From assembly GCF_900184815.1 (NCBI RefSeq), contig NZ_FXXQ01000012.1, positions 1 to 64,000 of the forward strand: a stretch of 64,000 nucleotides of DNA, written 5' to 3'. Position 1 is the first letter of the stretch. Every line of letters begins with the position of its first letter. The DNA is from Boseongicola aestuarii (GTDB lineage: Bacteria > Pseudomonadota > Alphaproteobacteria > Rhodobacterales > Rhodobacteraceae). Of this stretch, positions 46,527 through 55,995 are shown piece after piece. The position numbers and the translations under genes are program-made. Under the pieces are notes generated by a model. The model was not told where the DNA came from. It ran no database searches and worked only from the letters and a program-made list of their open reading frames with translations.

Positions 46527-46543
46527 CATGCTCTGCCTGCCGC

Positions 46544-47719
46544 CTACTGAATGTCGCCGAAAGCCGCCTCCAGCCGGTTCAATGCTTCGATCAACTTCGC
46601 GCGCGGCAAAGCGATGTTGTAGCGCATGTGTCCAGAACCGCCGATCCCGAATTGCGTTCCCGGATTAGAGATCACCTTTGCGTCCCGGACAGATCTCTTC
46701 AGTAACTCGGCATCATCCATGCCAAGCTCTTCGAAACTGACCCACGTCAGATAGGTCGCATCCATATCCATGACGGAAACGCCGGGAATTGCATCCATGC
46801 GCTCTTTGAAGATCCGGAAGTTCTCGGCCAGATAGACCTGAGCCGCATCCATCCACGCGTGGCCACCGGAAAAGGCGGCCTTGATGATCGCCATGCCATA
46901 CCGGTTCGGCGAGCTCTCGCGGTCAAGGATGACAGGCGCAAGCCGCGCGCGCATTTCGGCGGTTGGATAAATGGCAATCCCGGTCTCGGCACCCGCCGTA
47001 TTGAACGCCTTTGAAGCCGCAATCAGGATAGCAATCCGATCCGCATATTCGGGGGCAGCCACCAAAGTCGGCACAAACTTCGCGCCCGGGAAGGTCAGGT
47101 CCATGTGAATCTCATCCGAGATCAGGACCAGATCATGTGCTGCACAAAACGCGGCGACCGCGCGCAGCTCTTCGACGCTCCAAATCCGCCCGCCCGGATT
47201 GTGCGGTGAACAAAGCGTAACAATCCTCTCGTTGCCCTTCAAAGACCCTGCCAGGCCTTCAAGATCCATCTCAAATCGTCCGTTTTCCACCACGAGCGGG
47301 CTTTCCACCACGACACGGCCCATCGCTTCGATCTGGCGGAAAAACGCATGATAGACAGGCGAAAACACGATCACGCCATCGCCCGGTTCAGAATAGGCAC
47401 TGATGATGTCGCCGTACCCGCTGATTACCCCGTGTGTATACCGTGCCCAGCTTGGATCGATCTCGTAGCCATGCCGATCTTTCAGCCAAGCTGCCAAGGA
47501 CTCGTCCACCGGCGTGGTATTCCCAAAATACCCGCAATAGCCAAACTCGATCTCTTCGCGCAAAGCATCAAGGATCACCGGTGCCGCTTTGAAATCCATA
47601 TCGGCGACCCACATCGCAATCGCGTCCGGGTCATCAAATCCATAGGCGCGAGCGATATTGTCATACTTGGAGGTATGTTTGCCGCGAAGTGGCAGAGGGG
47701 TGTCGAAATCGAACGCCAT
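46544..47719 (-). CDS. patB: PatB/MalY-type PLP lyase-aminotransferase
   Basis: A 391-aa fold-type I PLP enzyme of the MalY/PatB group, mostly cystathionine beta-lyases producing homocysteine, pyruvate and ammonia. Motifs are KYDNIARAYGFDDPDAIAMWVADMDF at the N-terminus, TLCSPHNPGGRIW and SDEIHMDLTF, and the PLP lysine in IAASKAFNTAG. Length is standard. It converges on nfeD with a 17-bp gap and diverges from def. Beta-C-S lyase activity is inferred from family; an aminotransferase role is possible. Confidence 0.9.
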   Translation of the reverse strand: MAFDFDTPLPLRGKHTSKYDNIARAYGFDDPDAIAMWVADMDFKAAPVILDALREEIEFGYCGYFGNTTPVDESLAAWLKDRHGYEIDPSWARYTHGVISGYGDIISAYSEPGDGVIVFSPVYHAFFRQIEAMGRVVVESPLVVENGRFEMDLEGLAGSLKGNERIVTLCSPHNPGGRIWSVEELRAVAAFCAAHDLVLISDEIHMDLTFPGAKFVPTLVAAPEYADRIAILIAASKAFNTAGAETGIAIYPTAEMRARLAPVILDRESSPNRYGMAIIKAAFSGGHAWMDAAQVYLAENFRIFKERMDAIPGVSVMDMDATYLTWVSFEELGMDDAELLKRSVRDAKVISNPGTQFGIGGSGHMRYNIALPRAKLIEALNRLEAAFGDIQ

Positions 47720-47816
47720 AAGGAACCTGTGAAAGCCGAGAGTGAAGCGGGAACCTAGCCATATTCACACCCGCTGCAAGACCCGATGACTTGTCCGAGG
47801 CGATTGCTTCACTTAG

Positions 47817-48347
47817 ATGAACGATATGGCACTGAAATCGATCCTTCTTCACCCCGACCCCCGGCTGAAAGCAACAGCCGCACCGGTGACCGACTTTGAT
47901 AAAACGTTGGCCCGCCTGGCCGATGACATGCTTGAAACCATGTATGACGCACCGGGCATCGGACTTGCGGCTCCTCAGGTTGGCGTCGGCAAACGCCTTC
48001 TGGTCATGGACTGCGTGAAAGAGGAAAACAGTGCGCCGCGGCCAATGGTTCTGATCAACCCGGAAGTCACCTGGGTTTCCGAGGAGCGCAACACCTACGA
48101 AGAAGGCTGTCTGTCGATCCCTGACCAATACGCCGAAGTCGAACGACCGGCCGAGGTCGAGGTGTCGTGGCTCGATCTTGCCGGCGCACAGCAAACCGAA
48201 CGCTTCGGCGGTCTCTGGGCGACCTGCGTTCAGCACGAGATCGACCACCTGAACGGAAAACTGTTTATCGATTATCTGAAGCCGCTCAAGCGCCAGATGA
48301 TCACGCGCAAAATGGTAAAGCTGAAGCGCGAGAAGGCCCGCGCGTGA
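47817..48347 (+). CDS. def: Peptide deformylase, canonical copy
   Basis: It removes the formyl group from the N-terminal methionine of new proteins. The 176-aa product has all three motifs: GIGLAAPQVG (about 47-56), EEGCLSIPD with metal ligand C98, and QHEIDH with H140, E141 and H144. This is a class I iron-type deformylase. A start at ATG 47826 (MALKSILLHPD) is equally possible and nearer the family norm. It heads a four-gene overlapping operon with two more deformylase-like genes and fmt. Confidence 0.95.
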   Translation: MNDMALKSILLHPDPRLKATAAPVTDFDKTLARLADDMLETMYDAPGIGLAAPQVGVGKRLLVMDCVKEENSAPRPMVLINPEVTWVSEERNTYEEGCLSIPDQYAEVERPAEVEVSWLDLAGAQQTERFGGLWATCVQHEIDHLNGKLFIDYLKPLKRQMITRKMVKLKREKARA

Positions 48348-48835
48348 TCCGGCCCATCCTTTTGTGGCCTGACCCTGTTCTGTCGCAAAAATGTGCGCCA
48401 GTGCTTGCCCAAGACGACAAGCTCCGCGCTTTGTGCGACGATTTGCTTGAAACGATGTATGCAGCACCCGGGCGGGGCCTCGCCGCTCCACAAATAGGCG
48501 TTCTGCAACGGGTCTTCGTCATGGATACCACCTGGAAAGAGGGCGAGCGCAGCCCTCGCATTTTCATTAACCCCGAGGTATCCGACGCATCGCAGTCGCG
48601 TCTGACTCGGCCTGAAGGCTGCCTGTCGATTCCCGGTGTGACCGCCGATGTCGAGCGCGCCGAGGCGATTACACTTGCCTGGACTGCACTGGATGGCAGC
48701 ATCTTCGTTGAACGCCTCACTGGTTTCGATGCCGTCTGCGCGCAGCACGAATTCGATCATCTCGAAGGCCTGGTGACATTTGATCGGCTGCCGGGCGACC
48801 AGCGCCGGTCCATCGAAGCCAGCTATTTCGCATGA
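48344..48835 (+). CDS. Second peptide deformylase, catalytic residues intact
   Basis: A 163-aa deformylase starting at GTG 48344, which overlaps the previous stop as GTGA. The active-site motifs are all present: [18 protein letters not shown] with C93, and QHEFDH with H135, E136 and H139. It differs strongly from the first copy outside the motifs, so duplication is old. Whether it prefers different N-termini is unknown. It is followed by a third copy with a 4-nt overlap. Confidence 0.93.
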   Translation: MIRPILLWPDPVLSQKCAPVLAQDDKLRALCDDLLETMYAAPGRGLAAPQIGVLQRVFVMDTTWKEGERSPRIFINPEVSDASQSRLTRPEGCLSIPGVTADVERAEAITLAWTALDGSIFVERLTGFDAVCAQHEFDHLEGLVTFDRLPGDQRRSIEASYFA

Positions 48836-49329
48836 CCCTTCGTCCTTTTGTCACATGGCCTGATGCCCGGTTACGTACGCCCGCTGCAGCTGTCGGACCG
48901 ATAACGGACGACATCAGGACACTTTGGGACGAGATGATCGAAACCATGGACGCCATGCCCGGATATGGCCTCGCTGCGCCGCAAATCGGGGTCATGCTGC
49001 GCCTTGCTGTCGTCGATTGCTCAACCGAACGCGGTCAGGCGATCCGCCTCGCCAATCCCGAGGTTGTCGCCGTATCGGACGATACAACCGACTGGGACGA
49101 GGCTTCGCCAAACCTGCCCGGAGTGGCTGCCAAGATCACACGTCCGGCCGAGGTCACCGTCTCGTTCATCGATCGTGACGGAAATCGGGTTACGCGAGAT
49201 TTTTCCGGTCTCTGGGCGACGTCCGTGCAACACCAGATCGACCATCTCGCGGGTGTCATGTATTTCGACCACCTCAGCAGTATCAAGCGCCAGATGCTTG
49301 TAAAAAAGGCAAGGAAACAAAAGCGATGA
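48832..49329 (+). CDS. Third deformylase-like protein, predicted inactive
   Basis: A 165-aa deformylase homologue. The first motif ([10 protein letters not shown], 45-54) is kept, but the second reads DEASPNLPG, with Ser92 where the metal-ligand cysteine should be, and the third reads QHQIDH, with Gln135 where the catalytic glutamate should be. Histidines 134 and 138 remain. The frame is intact and it overlaps both neighbours by 4 nt, so it is expressed rather than decaying. A binding, regulatory or chaperone-like role is an inference; no enzymatic deformylation is expected. Confidence 0.92.
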   Translation: MTLRPFVTWPDARLRTPAAAVGPITDDIRTLWDEMIETMDAMPGYGLAAPQIGVMLRLAVVDCSTERGQAIRLANPEVVAVSDDTTDWDEASPNLPGVAAKITRPAEVTVSFIDRDGNRVTRDFSGLWATSVQHQIDHLAGVMYFDHLSSIKRQMLVKKARKQKR

Positions 49330-50225
49330 GACTTGTGTTCATGGGCACCCCTGAGTTTTCGGTTCCTGCCCTCAATGCCCTGCACGAGGCGGGCCATGAC
49401 ATCGTCGCGGTCTATACCCAGCCACCGCGTCCCGCAGGGCGTGGTAAGAAAGATCGCCCTTCGCCGGTGCAAGTGTGCGCTGAAGCGCTCGGGCTCACTG
49501 TCCGCCACCCTAAGACCCTGCGCGACAGTGCCGCACAGGGGGCGTTTGCGGATCTGAACGCGGATGCCGCGATTGTGGTGGCCTACGGTCTGATCCTTCC
49601 GGCGCCGGTTCTTGCCGCGCCACGTTTTGGGTGCATCAACATTCACGCTTCCCTGCTGCCAAGGTGGCGCGGCGCCGCCCCGATCCATCGTGCGATCATG
49701 TCAGGCGATACCGAGACCGGTATCTCAATCATGTCGATGGACCTGGGCCTCGACACTGGCCCAGTCCTGATGACCGCCAGAACCCCGATCGGCCCTGCAG
49801 AAACCACCGGGGATCTGCATGACCGTCTGGCGGCTATCGGCGCAGACCTGATCGTCGACACGCTTGAAAAACTCGAAACGCTTACGCCCGTGCCGCAACC
49901 CGATGACGGTGTGACTTACGCGGTCAAGATCGACAAATCAGAAGCCAAAATTGACTGGTCTCGCGATGCCGACGCGGTGGATCGCCAAATCCGGGCGCTT
50001 TCTCCTTTCCCAGGCGCCTGGTGCGAGATCAACGGCGAACGCATTAAACTCCTGCGCTCGATCAGCGCGCCTGGGTCCGCCGCACCCGGGACGCATCTGG
50101 GTGATTTCACTATCGCTTGCGGAAGCGGTGCAGTGCGCATCCTTGATGCACAGCGATCAGGCAAGCGGCCCATGACCGCAGAGGAGGTCTTGCGCGGCAT
50201 GACATTGCCCAGGATCCTCAGCTAA
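49326..50225 (+). CDS. fmt: Methionyl-tRNA formyltransferase
   Basis: Fmt formylates initiator Met-tRNA using 10-formyl-tetrahydrofolate. The 299-aa product has the N-terminal formyltransferase domain with [17 protein letters not shown], the catalytic [18 protein letters not shown] segment and [12 protein letters not shown], then the C-terminal domain. It overlaps the third deformylase gene by 4 nt. Coupling of formylation and deformylation genes is common in bacteria. Confidence 0.97.
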   Translation: MRLVFMGTPEFSVPALNALHEAGHDIVAVYTQPPRPAGRGKKDRPSPVQVCAEALGLTVRHPKTLRDSAAQGAFADLNADAAIVVAYGLILPAPVLAAPRFGCINIHASLLPRWRGAAPIHRAIMSGDTETGISIMSMDLGLDTGPVLMTARTPIGPAETTGDLHDRLAAIGADLIVDTLEKLETLTPVPQPDDGVTYAVKIDKSEAKIDWSRDADAVDRQIRALSPFPGAWCEINGERIKLLRSISAPGSAAPGTHLGDFTIACGSGAVRILDAQRSGKRPMTAEEVLRGMTLPRILS

Positions 50226-50309
50226 GACTTTCACATTCACCCTTTCCAAAATACCATCAAGGAGTCCGGGGGGCAGAATGACCCCGGCTTTTGGATAAGG
50301 AATAGACGC

Positions 50310-50567
50310 ATGTTCTTCGCATTCTGGGGCTCACTGGTGATCGGCGGTATTACAGCCTATCTGGCCGAGAAATGGGATTTCACACACCATGGATATCTCC
50401 AGGCCATCATCATTGCGACCGGGAGTGTGGTTTTGTTGTACATGGCGCGCGTGATGTTCGGGATTTCTTTCGGTAGTCACGGAGTCAACGCCATCGTCGG
50501 AGCGCTGGGCGCACTGATTCTGATCCCATCGGAAGTGATAGCCCGCAAGCGGCGCAACAAACGTTAG
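50310..50567 (+). CDS. Small membrane protein, YeaQ/YmgE/GlsB-like
   Basis: An 85-aa protein with three short hydrophobic helices (about 4-19, 29-50 and 59-75) ending in a basic tail (ARKRRNKR). The glycine pattern FWGSLVIGGITAYLAE and HGVNAIVGALGALILI resembles the transglycosylase-associated YeaQ family, small stress-linked membrane proteins of unknown biochemistry. Family assignment is tentative. Its stop overlaps the end of the convergent TRIC gene by 4 bp. Confidence 0.65.
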   Translation: MFFAFWGSLVIGGITAYLAEKWDFTHHGYLQAIIIATGSVVLLYMARVMFGISFGSHGVNAIVGALGALILIPSEVIARKRRNKR

Positions 50568-51180
50568 CGCGGCGGGCGCGAGCGATAGACCGGCAAGCGC
50601 CATCCAAAGGCCAGCGAGCCTCCTCGCAACCGGAACGTCACCAGACCGGCTGCGAAAAGCGCCGTTCCAGTGCCAAGATACCCTGATACAAACCAGCCCG
50701 CCAAAGCGCCCAAGAAAGCTGCTGTCACATATAACTCGCCCTGCCTGAGAACCATGGTACCTCGTTGGCAACGACATCTCGCATCAGCCCACCAAAAGTC
50801 CCGGTCAAGACGCCGACAATCGGCGCGACGAACCCGGATTGCTCTGTTGCAGTCGCAACGGCCAGACCCGCAGGTACCGCAATCGACAGGGCCGCCGCAT
50901 CCAGCCACGCCAGCCATTGCGCACGGCTCTCCATCAAATGGGCGCTGAAAAACACCAGGATTGCAGCTCCTGCCGCAATCAGCAGAACAATTGGTTGATC
51001 GATCCAGAAAACGGGATTTCGATCCAGCAACAGATCACGAACCGTGCCGCCACCGACGGCCGTCAAAGCCGCGAAAAACAAGAAGCCTACGATATCCAGC
51101 TGCGCCCGCGACGCCTCCAAGGCGCCGGTGAGCGCAAAAACAAAGACCGCCGCTGCATCAAGGACGAAAGCCAGCGTCAC
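50564..51180 (-). pseudogene. TRIC-family (YicG-like) cation channel gene with a frameshift
   Basis: Two frames together make one ~205-aa protein of the UPF0126/TRIC family. Frame one starts at ATG 51180 ([56 protein letters not shown]) and then ends out of frame. The second frame continues MVLRQGELYVTAAFLGALAG through the C-terminus to a stop at 50564. One base missing around 50755-50757, beside GGTACC (50756-50761), would restore the reading frame. It may be a real loss, a polymorphism or a sequence error. The last gene of the ispH overlap chain. Confidence 0.85.
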
Positions 51181-51641
51181 GGCACTTTCGACGGCTTGAA
51201 TGGCGCCATCCCTTCGCGCGCCAGTTCATCAGCCCGCTCGTTTTCCGGATGTCCCGCATGACCTTTGACCCACTCCCAGGTTACGTCATGTCGCGACTGT
51301 GCTTCATCGAGACGTTTCCACAGATCGTCGTTCTTCACCGGTTTCTTGGCCGACGTCTTCCAACCATTGCGTTTCCAGCCGTGAATCCAGCTTGTCACGC
51401 CGTTCTTCACATAGGTTGAATCCGTGACGATCGTGATTGCCGTGTCCCGCGCCAAGGCTTCCAGAGCATTGATCGCGGCCAGCAGTTCCATCCGGTTGTT
51501 TGTGGTCAAAGCCTCTCCGCCGGACAGGGGCCGCTCTTTGACAACGACGTCGCCATCTCTGGCCTGCAACAACGCGCCCCATCCACCGGGGCCGGGATTG
51601 CCGGAACAGGCGCCGTCGGTAAATGCATAATACGTGGTCAT
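51177..51641 (-). CDS. rnhA: Ribonuclease HI
   Basis: RNase HI cuts the RNA strand of RNA-DNA hybrids. The 154-aa product has D9 ([16 protein letters not shown]), E52 ([10 protein letters not shown]), D74 (TDSTYVKNG) and the C-terminal aspartate in [10 protein letters not shown], the complete DEDD active site. It overlaps the TRIC gene (51177-51180) and the GST gene by 4 nt each. Confidence 0.96.
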   Translation of the reverse strand: MTTYYAFTDGACSGNPGPGGWGALLQARDGDVVVKERPLSGGEALTTNNRMELLAAINALEALARDTAITIVTDSTYVKNGVTSWIHGWKRNGWKTSAKKPVKNDDLWKRLDEAQSRHDVTWEWVKGHAGHPENERADELAREGMAPFKPSKVP

Positions 51642-52258
51642 TCGGGCAACTCATCCAGTCTGACGTAACCGGGCAGGGCCGCGATCTGCGCCAGCCAGCG
51701 GTTAATGCCGGGAAAACGGTCCATTTCGAACCCGCCCTGTGATCCAGCGGTGTGCGTATAGGCGTAAAGCGCGATATCCGCCACGCTTGGGCCGTCGCCA
51801 ACCAACCAGTCGTGTAAGCTCAGATGGTTTTCCATAACCTGCAAAACCCCGTGACCGCCCACAAGCAACTCATCCAGCCGCTCTGGCGTCGCCAGATGCT
51901 TGCGGCTGGCATATTTCTGGATTCCTGCCCGCACGGCGATTACCGTTTCGTGCCGGTTCTGCTCAAAAAACATCCAGCCGAGAACCCGCGCCCGCTCCAA
52001 GGGGTCGTCTGGCATCCAAGCGGTGCCTTCCGCCAGATAGCACAGGATCGCGTTTGATTCGGGCAGGGCCGTCCCGTCTTCAAGAACCAGAACCGGCAGC
52101 TTTCCCATCGGCAGGGTCCCGCTGGCATGAGCCTCTGCCAAGGCGGGCGACTCGAATTCCAGCGCAACATGCCGATAAGCGCGACCCAAAAGCGCAAGTA
52201 ACAGGCGCAGCTTGTAGCTGTTGCCGGAAGACGGCATCGAATAGAGTGTGAGTGTCAT
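51638..52258 (-). CDS. Glutathione S-transferase
   Basis: A 206-aa GST. The thioredoxin-like N-domain starts [18 protein letters not shown], where the serine of SSGNS is the likely glutathione-activating residue, and includes [11 protein letters not shown] and [13 protein letters not shown]. The helical C-domain has the N-capping [14 protein letters not shown] 52258 overlaps the methyltransferase stop (ATGA); an upstream ATG at 52288 is unsupported. The electrophile is unknown. Confidence 0.92.
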   Translation of the reverse strand: MTLTLYSMPSSGNSYKLRLLLALLGRAYRHVALEFESPALAEAHASGTLPMGKLPVLVLEDGTALPESNAILCYLAEGTAWMPDDPLERARVLGWMFFEQNRHETVIAVRAGIQKYASRKHLATPERLDELLVGGHGVLQVMENHLSLHDWLVGDGPSVADIALYAYTHTAGSQGGFEMDRFPGINRWLAQIAALPGYVRLDELPE

Positions 52259-52851
52259 TTGACCTTTCCGGCCAACAGGATGATCCACGGCGCGACGGTG
52301 CCATCAAGCCCTTCATCGGCCCCGAAACTCCGCTCGATCACGACAAAACCCGCATCTTCCAGCAGGCCTGTAATCTCGGCGTCGGTGTAATAGGCGTAAA
52401 AACGTCCTAACGCGTCACGCTTTTCCCCTGTGCCCGTCTTTAATCCGATGTGAAAAAAACCTCCCGGAACCAAGGCTTTCGAGACCCGTGCAAGATGCTC
52501 TGGCATCTCGGCCTTCGTAGCGTGGAGCAGCGAGAAATTCGCGTAGACGCCGTCATAGGTGGCCACGTCATCCAGCGTTTCAAATCCGCCAATCGTCACC
52601 TCTACATCGTTCTCGGTGCGCGCGATCTCGGCCATCTCGACTGAGGCATCCAAAGCATCAACCTTGAAACCGGCTTTTTTCATGAAGGCGGACGAACGCC
52701 CAGTTCCGCACCCCAGGTCAAGAACGCGACCGTCCTTTGGAACAGCCAGCATAAATGCTGCCAGATGCAGATCCGGCTTGGCGGTAGTGAACCGCTTGGC
52801 ATAGTCCTTGGCCTTCTCGGCATAGGCGTTAAGTGTTTCTTTATCCGTCAT
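52255..52851 (-). CDS. Class I SAM-dependent methyltransferase
   Basis: A 198-aa methyltransferase (start MTDKETLNAYAEKAKDYAKRF). Motif I is VLDLGCGTGRSS, motif II VDALDASVEMAEIAR, and the rest of the Rossmann fold continues LVPGGFFHIGLKTG. ATG 52851 is the first base after, and overlaps by one, the DUF3429 stop (TGATG). Substrate unknown; this type is often annotated as methyltransferase domain or UbiE-like. Confidence 0.92.
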   Translation of the reverse strand: MTDKETLNAYAEKAKDYAKRFTTAKPDLHLAAFMLAVPKDGRVLDLGCGTGRSSAFMKKAGFKVDALDASVEMAEIARTENDVEVTIGGFETLDDVATYDGVYANFSLLHATKAEMPEHLARVSKALVPGGFFHIGLKTGTGEKRDALGRFYAYYTDAEITGLLEDAGFVVIERSFGADEGLDGTVAPWIILLAGKVK

Positions 52852-53297
52852 CAGACCACTAATAAACTCAAGCACGACACGACCACCACGGTCAAAAGAA
52901 GCCGTAACTGCATCCACCACTCGGGCGCAAGTTGCTGGCGCCAGAAATGCCAGTCCAGCGCCAAAAGCCCGATGAATCCTGCGATCAGGTAAATCGCTGA
53001 AGTCGCGGGCCCGCCTCCAACAGTGAAAAAGACCCACAAGGCCGGCACGACCGAAAGCCCGTACCCAACCGCTGCGGCTTCGCCTTCGGCGCGCGTGGCG
53101 AACCCCCATAACACCCCGGACATGAACGCCAGAATGATCGTGCCATACTGCAACATGACGAACGGACCCGCAAAGCGTGGACCGATATTGCGCACACCCC
53201 ATGCGGCCAAATCACCCGATACCAGTGTGGCGGCACCCCAAAGAAATGGCAAAAGGCCCGCAAGGCCCAACAGAAGCGGCGCGCGGGGAATACTCAT
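52851..53297 (-). CDS. DUF3429 membrane protein
   Basis: A 148-aa protein with about five hydrophobic helices (residues 7-26, 44-66, 73-92, 95-111 and 125-145). Blocks such as LLLGLAGLLPFLWGA and LQYGTIILAFMSGVLWGFA are typical of DUF3429, a family of unknown function. ATG 53297 overlaps the lysE stop (ATGA). Confidence 0.88.
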   Translation of the reverse strand: MSIPRAPLLLGLAGLLPFLWGAATLVSGDLAAWGVRNIGPRFAGPFVMLQYGTIILAFMSGVLWGFATRAEGEAAAVGYGLSVVPALWVFFTVGGGPATSAIYLIAGFIGLLALDWHFWRQQLAPEWWMQLRLLLTVVVVSCLSLLVV

Positions 53298-53905
53298 GCA
53301 CGTTCCAGTGCCAGCCGTCCTGCAAGGGCTGCAAAAATCGCGGCAAAGCTGCGGTTCAGCCAAACCATGACGCGCTCGCTCTGCAACAGGTAAGCCCGAG
53401 CGGCGGCGGCAAAGACTCCATAGGCGATGAACACAGCGAATGTCATTCCCATGAATACGGTCCCCATCGCCACCATTTCCGCAGACGCGGTTGCAGGATT
53501 GCCCGACAGGAAAGGCGGCAAGAGAGCAAGGAAGAAAATCGAGAGCTTCGGGTTCAAAATATTGATGAGAGCACCGCGTCTTGCGATCCGCCAGTCTGCC
53601 TCGCGGCTGCGGTCAGGCTGGATCGCCAAGGCTCCACCTGAATGGACCGCCTGCCATGCAAGGTACAGCAAGTAGGCGACACCGGCGAACTTCACGATGG
53701 TGAAAAGAACCGCGCTTGTGTGCAGGATTGCGGCCAGTCCAAGTGTCGCCGCCAGCAAATGCGGCACAATACCAAGTGTGCATCCAAAGGCCGCAGCGAT
53801 TGAAGCGCGCCGTCCCTGGCCCAATCCCAATGCTATCGTATAGATCACTCCGGTACCGGGCGCGACGACCACGACTAAGGCTGTCAAAAGGAATTGCAAA
53901 GTCAT
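53294..53905 (-). CDS. LysE/RhtB-family amino acid exporter
   Basis: A 203-aa inner-membrane exporter with six hydrophobic helices. The N-terminus contains [20 protein letters not shown], the conserved PGP-like region, and a central [10 protein letters not shown]. Many members export amino acids or homoserine lactones; the substrate is unknown. It overlaps ispH by 4 nt and DUF3429 by 4 nt. Confidence 0.92.
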   Translation of the reverse strand: MTLQFLLTALVVVVAPGTGVIYTIALGLGQGRRASIAAAFGCTLGIVPHLLAATLGLAAILHTSAVLFTIVKFAGVAYLLYLAWQAVHSGGALAIQPDRSREADWRIARRGALINILNPKLSIFFLALLPPFLSGNPATASAEMVAMGTVFMGMTFAVFIAYGVFAAAARAYLLQSERVMVWLNRSFAAIFAALAGRLALERA

Positions 53906-54855
53906 GCGGCAGGTTCCCTCAACACGCGCGGTACTTTGAATTCCACACGTTCCTTTGCAGTCTCGATAAGCTCGACCGTGACATCATAGCGTTCGCGGAA
54001 CGCGTCGATTACCTCGTTTACCAACACTTCCGGCGCACTTGCGCCTGCAGTCAATCCAACCGATTTGATCCCATCCAGTGCGCGCCAGTCAATCTCGGTA
54101 GCCCGTTGCACAAGTTGCGCGTATCCGCAGCCCGCAGTCCGCCCGACCTCGACAAGCCTTTTCGAATTCGACGAATTCGGTGCACCGATCACCAGCAGTG
54201 CATCGACTTTTGGGGCAAGGGCCTTTACGGCTTCCTGCCGGTTGGTCGTCGCATAGCAGATGTCCTCCTTATGCGGCCCCACAATGGCGGGGAAACGCGC
54301 CTGAAGGGCGCTGACAATATCGGCGGTGTCGTCAACCGACAGCGTTGTCTGCGTGATGAACGCCAGCCTTTCGGGATCGCGTGGTTCGACCGTCACGACG
54401 TCCGCAACGGTTTCGACAAGGATCACTTCGCCGTCGGGCAGCTGTCCCATGGTCCCGACCGTTTCGGGGTGCCCTTCGTGCCCGATCATGACCATTTGCA
54501 AGCCATTGGCGTGGTGACGCTCGGCTTCGATGTGGACCTTGCTGACCAGAGGGCAGGTGGCATCGACGAACAGCATCTCGCGTTTCGCGGCCTCTGCAGG
54601 CACGGCTTTCGGCACGCCATGGGCCGAAAAGATCACGGGCCGGTCATCGGGGCACTCGTCCAACTCCTCGACGAAAACCGCGCCTAACTCCCTTAGCCCA
54701 TCGACGACATATTTGTTGTGCACGATCTCGTGGCGCACATACACCGGAGCGCCCCACTTCTCGATCGCCAATTCGACGATCTTGATTGCGCGATCCACAC
54801 CCGCGCAAAAACCGCGCGGTGCAGCAACATACAAGGTCAGGGCAGGTTTGGTCAT
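53902..54855 (-). CDS. ispH: 4-hydroxy-3-methylbut-2-enyl diphosphate reductase
   Basis: IspH makes IPP and DMAPP in the last step of the MEP isoprenoid pathway. The 317-aa product has the three Fe-S cysteines in [21 protein letters not shown] and [10 protein letters not shown]-type context, plus HGVPKAV and [13 protein letters not shown] for substrate phosphate. Length is normal. It is the first gene of a seven-gene minus-strand chain with overlapping stops and starts. The 117 bp upstream separates it from a cytochrome c gene. Confidence 0.96.
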   Translation of the reverse strand: MTKPALTLYVAAPRGFCAGVDRAIKIVELAIEKWGAPVYVRHEIVHNKYVVDGLRELGAVFVEELDECPDDRPVIFSAHGVPKAVPAEAAKREMLFVDATCPLVSKVHIEAERHHANGLQMVMIGHEGHPETVGTMGQLPDGEVILVETVADVVTVEPRDPERLAFITQTTLSVDDTADIVSALQARFPAIVGPHKEDICYATTNRQEAVKALAPKVDALLVIGAPNSSNSKRLVEVGRTAGCGYAQLVQRATEIDWRALDGIKSVGLTAGASAPEVLVNEVIDAFRERYDVTVELIETAKERVEFKVPRVLREPAA

Positions 54856-54972
54856 TTTAAAGGTCTCCGCATTGAAGACCTATGCGCTGTGCGCCAAGGC
54901 GTCCAGTCCCGGCTTGACCTTCCGGCGGTGGAAGCCTCTATCGACGAAGAAAAATCAACATGAGGCGATTCG

Positions 54973-55443
54973 ATGCGGCAACGCTTGATCTTTGGAATTC
55001 CGGCCCTCGGTGTCCTTGTTGCGGCCGTTTTCTGGATGCTCCCGACACAGACAAACGGGCTTGGCCTTCACCTTGACGCCGAAGCTGTGGCTCTGGGCCA
55101 GAGGCTCTATTCCGAGAATTGCGCAGCTTGTCATGGCGCAGACCTCGAAGGTCAGGCGGATTGGCAAAGTCGCGACGCCGACGGGTATCTGCCGGCCCCG
55201 CCACACGATGAAACGGGCCACACTTGGCATCACCCGACCGAACAATTGTTCGCTATCACCAAATTTGGCACTGAAGCGATTGTCGGCGGTGGCTACAAAT
55301 CGAATATGGCCCGGTTCGGCGACGTCCTGAGCGACGACGATATTTATGCCATTCTGGCCTTTATCAAAAGCACCTGGCCTGACCGCATCATTGAACGACA
55401 CGATCAGATGGACGCCAGTGTCGCGTCGGCCAGGCGCCCGTGA
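54973..55443 (+). CDS. Periplasmic or membrane-anchored cytochrome c
   Basis: A 156-aa class I cytochrome c. A single hydrophobic N-terminal segment (about residues 5-24) acts as signal or anchor. The haem motif is C50-A-A-C53-H54 (ENCAACHGADLEG), and the axial methionine is probably in KSNMARFGDVLSDDD. It moves electrons in the periplasm; partner unknown. Its last base abuts the stop of the convergent NYN gene. Confidence 0.92.
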   Translation: MRQRLIFGIPALGVLVAAVFWMLPTQTNGLGLHLDAEAVALGQRLYSENCAACHGADLEGQADWQSRDADGYLPAPPHDETGHTWHHPTEQLFAITKFGTEAIVGGGYKSNMARFGDVLSDDDIYAILAFIKSTWPDRIIERHDQMDASVASARRP

Positions 55444-55995
55444 CTATTCCGTGTCGCCTTGGGGTTCGCGGGTCGGTCGTCCAATCACGTCACGCAACTC
55501 TTCAAGCTCGATGAAATTGTCGCACTGACGGCGAAGCTCATCCGCGATCATCGGCGGCTGGCTGCGAATGGTCGAGACCACCGACACACGCACGCCCTGA
55601 CGTTGCAGGCTTTCGACCAGAGGCCGAAAATCCCCGTCCCCGGAAAACAGCACAACGTGGTCGACGTGCGGCGCAAGGTCCATCGCATCGACCGTCAACT
55701 CGATGTCCATATTGCCTTTGACCTTGCGACGGCCCTGACTGTCGGTAAATTCCTTGGCCGGCTTCGTGACCATGGAATAGCCGTTATAGTGCAGCCAATC
55801 GACCAGCGGACGAATGGGTGAGTATTCGTCATTCTCCAGCAGAGCGGTGTAGTAAAACGCGCGCAACAACTTGCCGCGACGCATGAATTCCTGACGCATG
55901 AGCTTGTAATCAATATCAAACCCAAGCGATTTCGCGGCGGCATATAAATTGGCGCCGTCGATGAACAGCGCAAGCCGTTCGTCTCTATAGAACAT
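55444..55995 (-). CDS. NYN-domain protein (LabA/DUF88 family)
   Basis: A 183-aa PIN-like NYN protein. Acidic residues expected at a nuclease centre are in LALFIDGANLYAA, in DIELTVDAMDLA and in LFSGDGDFRPLV. Such proteins are predicted RNases; the cyanobacterial LabA and the NYN group link them to RNA processing. The target is unknown. It lies between the cytochrome c and rpoZ regions as a single gene. Confidence 0.92.
   Translation of the reverse strand: MFYRDERLALFIDGANLYAAAKSLGFDIDYKLMRQEFMRRGKLLRAFYYTALLENDEYSPIRPLVDWLHYNGYSMVTKPAKEFTDSQGRRKVKGNMDIELTVDAMDLAPHVDHVVLFSGDGDFRPLVESLQRQGVRVSVVSTIRSQPPMIADELRRQCDNFIELEELRDVIGRPTREPQGDTE

Noticed and set aside
50751-50763. GGTACC and CCATGG next to each other at the frameshift as a cloning scar
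   Set aside because: A 10-bp coincidence of restriction sites within native coding sequence is weak evidence, and flanks on both sides are normal.
50564-50917. Separate 117-codon gene for the downstream TRIC frame
   Set aside because: Its first ~55 residues are cysteine/arginine-rich out-of-frame translation; only the part after the shift is TRIC-like.
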